NCBI GenBank assembly: GCA_947498055.1
Contig: CANMJA010000004.1
Coordinates: forward strand, 124,001-188,000
DNA from: an uncultured Tenacibaculum sp.
GTDB lineage: Bacteria; Bacteroidota; Bacteroidia; Flavobacteriales; Flavobacteriaceae
Length of the DNA stretch: 64,000 bases
Direction: 5' to 3'
Under the pieces are notes generated by a model. It was not told the DNA's origin. It saw only the letters and a program-made list of their open reading frames with translations, and searched no databases. The number at the start of each line of letters is the position of its first letter. Position 1 is the first letter of the stretch. A program made the position numbers and the translations under genes. Below are positions 28,547-33,810 of the stretch, one piece after another.

Positions 28547-28552
28547 AAAAAG

Positions 28553-28579
28553 AGCTGATTCTTTTTACAAGAATCAGCT
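28553..28579. terminator. bidirectional terminator
   Basis: AGCTGATTCTT, 5-nt loop, AAGAATCAGCT. On the minus strand it is followed by CTTTTTTT. It closes the gcdH transcript and, in the other direction, the peptide-gene cluster. Confidence 0.85.
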
Positions 28580-28582
28580 TTA

Positions 28583-28707
28583 CTAACAATAGTCTATTAT
28601 TACATAACTTGCTACCTTGCCCTAATTAGACAGCTTGTTTATTGCTTTTTCATAAACCTAGTTAGCTCCCTTAATACTCCCTTCATTAATAATGCTTTTA
28701 AAAGCAT
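28583..28707 (-). pseudogene. decayed copy of the small amphipathic peptide gene
   Basis: Read on the minus strand, one frame gives KGVLRELTRF (from 28686). After loss of one T in a T-run the next frame gives YEKAINKLSN, a TAG, then GKVASYVI. Stitched together this aligns without gaps to the 35-aa peptide at 28877-28984 (KGLLGGLIEF, LEKFINTLSE, W, GKAASYAI); the TAG replaces its Trp codon TGG. Two separate lesions show that this is a dead paralogue. An alternative 22-codon frame from 28707 could still be translated. Confidence 0.75.
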
Positions 28708-28730
28708 TAAAATTTTTATTAGTTTCTTTT

Positions 28731-28832
28731 TTAGTGTTGTAAAGCGTACCCTGCTCCTTTACCTAATTCTTTTAATACTAGCACAAAATTCTTTGCTAAT
28801 TTTCTAATTTTTTTTAGTAGTAAACCTCCCAT
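28731..28832 (-). CDS. 33-aa amphipathic cationic peptide
   Basis: Starts MGGLLLKKIRKLAKNF and ends LKELGKGAGYALQH. Its residue pattern matches the 33-aa peptide at 29130-29231 position by position (MGxLLLK, KNF at 14-16, LKELG at 20-24, Ala-x-Tyr-Ala-Leu-Gln at the end). Two independently diverged copies of equal length are strong evidence that it is real. There is no signal peptide or double-Gly leader. Net charge is about +6 with an amphipathic helix over 4-24. It might be a membrane-active effector, a leaderless bacteriocin-like peptide or a signal. Probably co-transcribed with 28877-28984. Confidence 0.72.
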   Translation of the reverse strand: MGGLLLKKIRKLAKNFVLVLKELGKGAGYALQH

Positions 28833-28876
28833 GTTCTTAATTTTAATTCTTTTATTTTTATACTAAGTTTTACGAA

Positions 28877-28984
28877 CTAGTGATGTATTGCATAGCTAGC
28901 TGCTTTCCCCCATTCAGAAAGTGTATTTATAAATTTCTCTAAAAACTCTATTAAACCTCCTAATAATCCCTTTATTTGTTTCAT
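28877..28984 (-). CDS. 35-aa amphipathic peptide, second subfamily
   Basis: Starts MKQIKGLLGGLIEFLEKF and ends TLSEWGKAASYAIHH. The C-terminal Gly-Lys-x-Ala-Ser-Tyr-Ala-Ile/Leu block is shared with the two 33-aa peptides, while the N-terminal half is more acidic (net charge near +1). A decayed copy lies at 28583-28707. No copy of the 22-bp palindrome is seen upstream; the 90-bp gap to the preceding terminator must hold its promoter, with TATTATAC as a weak -7 candidate. A pair of unlike peptides could act together, as in two-peptide bacteriocins, but this is speculation. Confidence 0.7.
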   Translation of the reverse strand: MKQIKGLLGGLIEFLEKFINTLSEWGKAASYAIHH

Positions 28985-29078
28985 TTTCCCCTTTTTTATA
29001 TTTGTCTTTGTGTGTATAATACATTTCACTTTCTAAATACCCTACTTTTACGTAAAAAATATTTTTTCCATAAAAAAA

Positions 29079-29100
29079 AGCTATCGAATAATCGATAGCT
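29079..29100 (-). terminator. terminator of the 33-aa peptide transcript
   Basis: Minus strand AGCTATCGA, loop TTAT, TCGATAGCT followed by eight T residues. It closes the transcript started at the -7 box 29280-29287. Confidence 0.85.
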
Positions 29101-29129
29101 CTTTAAAATTTGGTTAAAAGTTTCTTAGG

Positions 29130-29231
29130 TTAGTTCTGTAGAGCGTAACTTGCACCTCTACCTAACTCCTTCAATCCTAATAAAAAGTTCTTCACAATTT
29201 TTTGTACTCTTTTAAGTAATAAATTTCCCAT
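29130..29231 (-). CDS. 33-aa amphipathic cationic peptide with palindrome-controlled promoter
   Basis: Starts MGNLLLKRVQKIVKNF and ends LKELGRGASYALQN, paralogous to the peptide at 28731-28832. It has its own complete transcription unit: 22-bp palindrome (29318-29339), -7 box TACATTTG (29280-29287), a ~45-nt leader, the gene, and a terminator (29079-29100). Net charge is about +5 and no export signal is visible. Control by the palindrome ties it to the adjacent two-component system. Its action (signal, toxin or antimicrobial) is unknown. Confidence 0.75.
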   Translation of the reverse strand: MGNLLLKRVQKIVKNFLLGLKELGRGASYALQN

Positions 29232-29279
29232 TTCTGTTAATTTTAAAATAATCCCTAATGTTTGTTAATAATAACATTA

Positions 29280-29339
29280 CAAATGTAATACTAACATTAA
29301 GGTTTGTACAAGGGGATATCCGCAGTTTATAATGTAAAT
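29280..29339 (-). promoter_or_regulatory. palindrome-controlled promoter A
   Basis: On the plus strand, ATCCGCA (29318-29324), 8 nt, TGTAAAT (29333-29339). This is the weakest of the five palindromes. 30 nt downstream on the minus strand is the -7 box TACATTTG (29287-29280), with TTG 21 nt before it. Drives the 33-aa peptide gene. Confidence 0.75.
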
Positions 29340-29423
29340 TTCCGTAATTAAATAAGGGGGTTTCACTATAAAATTATTTTTATTAAAAGTTTTTATTTCG
29401 TTCACATCAACATACAATTAAAA

Positions 29424-29509
29424 TAAAAAAACCTTCTAAGTACGAATACTTAGAAGGCTATATAATCCCCTAAATTGTTTTCACCCTTTTCTTACTTTCG
29501 GGATGATCA
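29424..29509 (-). ncRNA. small transcript B of the palindrome array
   Basis: Predicted start near 29509, just after the -7 box TATGTTTG. It ends at a terminator with a perfect 11-bp stem and a TTCG loop (29432-29457), followed by T residues. Length about 86 nt. No convincing coding frame (only a 9-codon GTG frame). It contains AGGGGATTATA, similar to a GGGGAT segment in the other units. Confidence 0.5.
29432..29457 (-). terminator. terminator of unit B
   Basis: Minus strand CCTTCTAAGTA, loop TTCG, TACTTAGAAGG then TTTTTTT. Perfect 11-bp stem. Confidence 0.85.
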
Positions 29510-29514
29510 CATTA

Positions 29515-29573
29515 CAAACATAAGACAAGGTCACAATTTATGAAAGGGGATATCCGCAATTTAAAATGTGGAT
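29515..29573 (-). promoter_or_regulatory. palindrome-controlled promoter B
   Basis: Plus strand ATCCGCA (29552-29558), 8 nt, TGTGGAT (29567-29573). After exactly 29 nt comes the minus-strand -7 box TATGTTTG (29522-29515). Flanks are AAAGGGGAT on one side and TTACGCAAAAA on the other, as in the other copies. Confidence 0.75.
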
Positions 29574-29781
29574 TTACGCAAAAATGGTCTAAGTACTACT
29601 TTTTTTATCTTTTTTAGTAAGTAATTATATTATTTACGACTATTTGATGCTGTTTTTAGAAATGTTTTAAAAAAATAAAAGGAAGTTGTATCTTCTTGTG
29701 TAATTTAAAAAGCAAGATTTTAATCTGAATTCTGTTATTTATAATGGTGCATCGTTTTTTAAAAGATGAACTTTATTCCAT

Positions 29782-29892
29782 TAAAAAACCTATTAAACAA
29801 AAGCTTAATAGGTTTTTAGTAAGTTTCTTTCTTTTCTTATTCTAATCTTTCTTAGTAATTCTTCCCATACTGGCGAATCCTTCGATTAATTC
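29782..29892 (-). ncRNA. small transcript C of the palindrome array
   Basis: About 110 nt from just after TAAATTTG to the terminator at 29787-29814. It contains ATG GGA followed by a short basic frame (MGRITKKD-stop). Because the two peptide genes also start Met-Gly, this could be a decayed peptide gene rather than a designed RNA. Confidence 0.45.
29787..29814 (-). terminator. terminator of unit C
   Basis: AACCTATTAA, 8-nt loop, TTAATAGGTT, flanked by A and T runs, so it can act in both directions. The core hairpin is identical to that of unit E. Confidence 0.85.
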
Positions 29893-29897
29893 GTTTA

Positions 29898-29956
29898 CAA
29901 ATTTACTGGTAGTTTAGCATATTTAAAAGGGGATGTCCGCAGTTTAAAATGTGGAT
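29898..29956 (-). promoter_or_regulatory. palindrome-controlled promoter C
   Basis: Plus strand GTCCGCA (29935-29941), 8 nt, TGTGGAT (29950-29956). After 29 nt comes the minus-strand -7 box TAAATTTG (29905-29898). Confidence 0.75.
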
Positions 29957-30077
29957 TTATGCAAAAAAAAATCTCTAAATTGTGTGTGTATTTGTTTTGC
30001 TTTCGTATAAAGAAAAGGAAACAATCTTGAGGTAAATCTTCCAAGTGTTTCAATAAATATCTTTTTCATATAAACGA

Positions 30078-30159
30078 CAAAACCTACTAAATAATATACT
30101 TAGTAGGCTTTAAATCTTTTTTCGCAGTTCATTCCCCCAAATGACATACTTAATTGATT
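30078..30159 (-). ncRNA. small transcript D, paralogous to E
   Basis: About 82 nt from after TACATTTG to a terminator at 30083-30107. The body matches transcript E over about 45 nt (AATCAATT-AGTA-TCATT, then GGGG.ATGAA.T.CGAAA). An embedded 15-codon frame (MSFGGMNCEKR...) ends inside the terminator stem. The equivalent frame in E differs at most residues, which favours an RNA over a peptide. Confidence 0.55.
30083..30107 (-). terminator. terminator of unit D
   Basis: CCTACTAA, 9-nt loop, TTAGTAGG then TTTT on the minus strand. Confidence 0.75.
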
Positions 30160-30164
30160 TGACG

Positions 30165-30223
30165 CAAATGTAGAATAGTTTTTATCCTTTTTAAAAGGGA
30201 TATCCGCAGTTTAAAATGTGGAT
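30165..30223 (-). promoter_or_regulatory. palindrome-controlled promoter D
   Basis: Plus strand ATCCGCA (30202-30208), 8 nt, TGTGGAT (30217-30223). After 29 nt comes the minus-strand -7 box TACATTTG (30172-30165). The ~300 bp between this palindrome and the terminator of unit E contain nothing I can assign. Confidence 0.75.
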
Positions 30224-30531
30224 TTATGCAATGCTTTTTAGATTAAAACCTCCTTATTAACTCTAAAGAACTTAAAATCTTTAATTTACTTTAAAGTATA
30301 AGCATATTATGTAAAATAAATATTCGTAAAAACATGAATTCGATGTAAGAAAATAGGTGCGTTTGAATGAAACTTTGAAAAAATTTACTGCCTCGAAACT
30401 TGTTTTTCGTTTTTAAATTACCTTTCTCGACACCATTTTCTATCAAAAATTACTATCCTTAACATCTTTTTATCTATTTATTTTACAATTACTAAAAAAT
30501 CATAATCTCTGTCTACTCTATTTCAAAACAT

Positions 30532-30617
30532 AAAAAAACCTATTAAACAAAAGCTTAATAGGTAACCTGTAAATTTATTTCGTAATTCATCCCCTACAAT
30601 GAATTACTCAATTGATT
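30532..30617 (-). ncRNA. small transcript E, paralogous to D
   Basis: About 85 nt from after TACATTTG to the terminator at 30538-30563. Clear sequence similarity to transcript D. Contains an 11-codon frame from ATG (MNYEINLQVTY) that overlaps the terminator. It is the unit closest to the response-regulator gene. Confidence 0.55.
30538..30563 (-). terminator. terminator of unit E
   Basis: ACCTATTAA, 8-nt loop, TTAATAGGT then a run of T on the minus strand. The core is identical to the unit C terminator. Confidence 0.85.
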
Positions 30618-30622
30618 CGCTA

Positions 30623-30681
30623 CAAATGTAGTGTAGAGTTATAGAAGTACAAAGGGAATTTCCGCAGCTTATTCTGTGGAT
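30623..30681 (-). promoter_or_regulatory. palindrome-controlled promoter E
   Basis: Plus strand TTCCGCA (30660-30666), 8 nt, TGTGGAT (30675-30681). After 29 nt comes the minus-strand -7 box TACATTTG (30630-30623), with a TTG -33 element 19 nt before it (30652-30650). The palindrome therefore lies just upstream of -33, the usual place for a class I/II activator site. Confidence 0.78.
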
Positions 30682-30748
30682 TTATGCAACTTTAGTACCT
30701 ATTTTGTAATTATTAAAAAAAGGGAAACATTTACTTACTAACAAGTAA

Positions 30749-31426
30749 TTAATCTAAAATTCCTAATTCTTTTGCTTTTAATACCAAATCTGTATTGTTA
30801 TTTGCTTGTAAATCGGTTCTTAATTTTGCTAGCTTATTTTCTATAGATCTAATTTTCAAAAAACTACCATCTCCTTTGGTAATCACTCCTTCTAAATTAC
30901 TAATTTTAGGATGGTTAGGAAGTTCTTTTAATATTTGAATGGCTACTTCATCCATTTGTATTTCTACCAACGATCTTTTTAATAATTTCTGATGAATTTC
31001 ATGTGTAAAGTACACTTCACCCGATAACATTTTTTGAATAGCAAAATTTAGTTCATTCGTATTACATTTTCCTTTTAATAAATAGGCAGATGGTGTTAAG
31101 TTTTGTACAACATTAAAAATTCTGTTGGTTTCAGAATGCCCAGTAATTACTCCTATTTTAATAGCTATGTTTTCTGCCCTAATGGCTTTAATTAAACTTT
31201 CTCCACTATCTAATTTTGATTTTCCATCAGCATTATCAAAGCTTAAATCGGTAAATAAAATTTGAAAAGGGGTTTCTGTTAATGCTACTTTTATTTTAGT
31301 AAAAGCCTCATCACAAGAGTTTGTTGTTTCTATTTCTAAGTTATTAATATCTTTTAAATAAGATAAAATTCCTTCGATAATTAGTTGATGATCGTCAACT
31401 ATTAATATTTTTATTTTTTCAGACAT
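30749..31426 (-). CDS. response regulator with divergent LuxR-like output domain
   Basis: 225 residues. The receiver domain has D11/D12, phospho-acceptor D60 (LFTDLSF), T95 and K118, and is complete. An insertion after the phosphorylation site (NADGKSKLDSGES) is unusual. The C-terminal part (about 156-222) has helices QILKELP and SIENKLAKLRTDL in place of the canonical GerE signature, so its DNA recognition is likely distinctive. The start overlaps the kinase gene by 8 nt. It is the prime candidate to bind the five palindromes just downstream. Confidence 0.85.
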   Translation of the reverse strand: MSEKIKILIVDDHQLIIEGILSYLKDINNLEIETTNSCDEAFTKIKVALTETPFQILFTDLSFDNADGKSKLDSGESLIKAIRAENIAIKIGVITGHSETNRIFNVVQNLTPSAYLLKGKCNTNELNFAIQKMLSGEVYFTHEIHQKLLKRSLVEIQMDEVAIQILKELPNHPKISNLEGVITKGDGSFLKIRSIENKLAKLRTDLQANNNTDLVLKAKELGILD

Positions 31427-33257
31427 TTAAAGGGACTTGTATGCTCGTATTAGTTCCTTTTCCTTTTTCACTTGTAATGGTTAGTTTTCCGTGTAACTCT
31501 TCTACTCGTTCTTCAATATTTTGTAATCCAATTCCTTTTTTACTAGTTTCTGTATCGAAACCTATACCATTATCACTTATGTTCAAATGTACTAATTTTT
31601 TATGTACCGAAAAATTAATATCTATTTTAGATGCTTCTGCATGTTTCAAACAGTTTTGTATGCTTTCTCGTATACTTAAATACAATAGTCGTTTAATAGA
31701 GCTATTGGTTTGCTCCCAATCTATCTCTTTTAAATGATGCACACGAATAATAAAATTTGGCGAAAAATAATCGCTTACCAAATTAATAATCTGATCTACA
31801 AAGTTTACTTTTTTAAAACTTACACTACTTAATTGGTGCGATAAATTACGTACGTTTTCTTTTACTTCTTCTAATTTTTGTGCTTCTTCTAGTAACTGCG
31901 ATTTTTCTAATTTTCTGTGTAGTAATCGTAAATCGCCCGCTACCTCATCGTGTAACGATTTGGCAATTTGTTTTCGTTCTCGCTCTCTAACTTGTGCTTT
32001 TTGTAATTGTGCTTGGTATAGTAATTTTTTTCTACGGAAAGTAAAAAAAGAAACACTCATAACAAATAATAAAATACTTGCTGCCGATGCTAGCCAACCA
32101 ATGGTGGTTTGTTGTTTGTGGTAAGTTATTTCTGCCTGTTTTTTTTCATTTTCTCCTTTTAAAAAGGTGTTCTCTTTTTCTTTTTTATCAGTTTCGTATC
32201 TAATTTTAGCAAATTGGTTTTTTAACCTACGTTCTTGTTGTACCAAACTGTCGTTTAGTGTAATGTATTCTTGTAAATAGGTTTTAGATTGTGTGCCTGT
32301 GGTTAGTTGAGATAGTAACTCTAATGCCTCTAACCAACGTTTGTTGTTGTGTGTTTGTTTCGCGTATTTTAGGGCTTCTATAGCGTGGTGTTTGGCTTTT
32401 GTTAATTGTTTTTTATCATTGTAATAATTTGCTATGTTTAAGTGAGTAGTAGGTAATTCGTTATCTTCTTTGTATTTTTTTCTAATTTCTAATACTTCTC
32501 TATATTTTTCTAGTACTTTTTCTTTAGTATCTAAAGAATAAGAGCTGAAAGCAATGTTTTCTAACAATAAAGCATACTGAACTGGATATTTGATTTTTAT
32601 ATTATCAAAAGCTAATCCTTTTTTAAAATAGGTAATCGCTTTTTTATGTTTATTTTCCTGTTGATATAAAAGACCTATGTTATTTATTGTATATAAAAAA
32701 CCTTCATTATTATTATTATTTTGATTATAAAACAAGGCTTTATCGTAATGTATTAAAGCTTCTTTTTCTTGATTTAATTCATCAGAAACTAATCCCAAAT
32801 TATTGTGTATTCTTTCTAAAAATTTACTTTCTTCTATTGGTTCTAAATACAATAATGCTTCAATAGAACTAATTTCACTGCCTAAAAAATCTTTAGATTT
32901 CCGTTGCAAAAAAGCAATACTCAATAATCTTCTACCTACTTCTAAAGAATCTCCAATAACTTTAGAAATATTTTTAGATTGATTATAATAATAAAAAGCA
33001 CTGTCATTTCTATATTTTAATTCATAATACATTGCTTTATATTGAAAGTATTTAGCAAATACCATAGAATCTTTGTTTTTCTTATATAATTTAAGCAATT
33101 TATCTGTAGACTTAACAACTCCTTCTGTATCCTTTGCAAAAAAGGATTTTAATCCATTTTTGACAAATTCATTTTTATAAACATCCAATTTAACAGGGTC
33201 AGTTTGTTGCCCAAAAATAAAGTTGATAAAAAAAATAAAGTAAAATAAAAAACGCAT
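31419..33257 (-). CDS. TPR-containing sensor histidine kinase
   Basis: 612 residues. Signal peptide 1-16, about six TPR repeats at 65-340 predicted to lie in the periplasm, a coiled coil at 340-382, one transmembrane helix at 385-406, a HisKA_3 domain with His436 (KSLHDEVAGDL), and HATPase_c with RESIQNCLKHA, DNGIGF (562-567) and KGIGLQNI. TPR arrays bind peptides in other signalling systems, so a peptide ligand is conceivable here. Overlaps the response-regulator gene, so the two form an operon. Its ATG is only 24 nt after a terminator, leaving no obvious room for a promoter. Confidence 0.92.
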   Translation of the reverse strand: MRFLFYFIFFINFIFGQQTDPVKLDVYKNEFVKNGLKSFFAKDTEGVVKSTDKLLKLYKKNKDSMVFAKYFQYKAMYYELKYRNDSAFYYYNQSKNISKVIGDSLEVGRRLLSIAFLQRKSKDFLGSEISSIEALLYLEPIEESKFLERIHNNLGLVSDELNQEKEALIHYDKALFYNQNNNNNEGFLYTINNIGLLYQQENKHKKAITYFKKGLAFDNIKIKYPVQYALLLENIAFSSYSLDTKEKVLEKYREVLEIRKKYKEDNELPTTHLNIANYYNDKKQLTKAKHHAIEALKYAKQTHNNKRWLEALELLSQLTTGTQSKTYLQEYITLNDSLVQQERRLKNQFAKIRYETDKKEKENTFLKGENEKKQAEITYHKQQTTIGWLASAASILLFVMSVSFFTFRRKKLLYQAQLQKAQVRERERKQIAKSLHDEVAGDLRLLHRKLEKSQLLEEAQKLEEVKENVRNLSHQLSSVSFKKVNFVDQIINLVSDYFSPNFIIRVHHLKEIDWEQTNSSIKRLLYLSIRESIQNCLKHAEASKIDINFSVHKKLVHLNISDNGIGFDTETSKKGIGLQNIEERVEELHGKLTITSEKGKGTNTSIQVPLNV

Positions 33258-33280
33258 GTCAAAAAAATCAATAAAAATAA

Positions 33281-33312
33281 AACTCTCAACAAAATAATAA
33301 AAGTTGAGAGTT
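33281..33312 (-). terminator. terminator/attenuator between small peptide and kinase gene
   Basis: Minus strand AACTCTCAAC, 12-nt loop, GTTGAGAGTT then TTATTTTT. It ends the 43-aa peptide transcript and lies 24 nt before the kinase ATG, so kinase expression may rely on read-through. Confidence 0.8.
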
Positions 33313-33340
33313 CATTTTAATTTTTATAGTTTATCAATTA

Positions 33341-33472
33341 TTAATTGACATTACTTTTGTTGCCTCCTTGTCCACCACCACTTCCACCACCACCAGTATC
33401 TATTCCATCATCTTCACCTCCGCCAGGAAATTTCATTAATTCTGTTCTGTACATCTGTGTAATTTTCTTCAT
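33341..33472 (-). CDS. 43-aa Gly-rich small peptide
   Basis: Reads MKKITQMYRTELMKFPGGGE, then an acidic DDGIDT, a Gly/Ser-rich stretch GGGGSGGGQGG, and ends NKSNVN. The first 15 residues are a basic, possibly helical leader, and PGGGE could be a cleavage-type junction. A terminator follows. It lies between two paralogous sensor kinases on the same strand. No family recognised. A precursor peptide for the kinases is a testable idea, not a demonstrated one. Confidence 0.55.
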   Translation of the reverse strand: MKKITQMYRTELMKFPGGGEDDGIDTGGGGSGGGQGGNKSNVN

Positions 33473-33637
33473 CTTCTAAATGTTTTAATATTAATACTTA
33501 TATATTCAAAGTGTTCAATTTAATCTTTTTATTCTAAAAACACAAATATTCGTTGTTTTTGAGGATTTTTAATGTAAAAATGTCGCTATTAAAAAAAAAG
33601 ATTCTTATTAAGAATATATATTGTTTGTTTTGTGTGC

Positions 33638-33810
33638 TGGCTTCGGCTCAGCTACCGTTTGTAAAAGGATAGGGTTGGCTACTTTGCTCATCTACTGGCT
33701 TCGGATCCGCTCAGCCACCAAAAAGAGATAATTGAAAAAACAACCGGTGGCTGAGAGAAGTCGAAGCCAAATCATGCTCAATTGCTGGCTTCGGTTCCGC
33801 TCAGCCGTCG
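33638..33810. repeat. cluster of REP-like CTGGCTTCGG...CCGCTCAGCC repeats
   Basis: Four copies of a ~23-bp imperfect palindrome: 33638-33657, 33695-33719 and 33785-33810 in direct orientation and 33746-33768 inverted. Facing copies can form strong hairpins. The last copy abuts the stop codon of the second kinase gene and could act as a terminator. GC content is much higher than in the surroundings. Confidence 0.7.

Noticed and set aside
28631..28707. Independent 22-codon peptide in the decayed copy
   Set aside because: The frame ends in the middle of the region homologous to the 35-aa peptide, and the continuing homology lies in another frame, so a pseudogene explains it better.
29318..30681. 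Five similar repeats considered as a CRISPR array
   Set aside because: Spacing is irregular (234, 383, 267 and 458 bp), the copies are not identical, and each is followed by a -7 box and a terminator. No cas genes are nearby.
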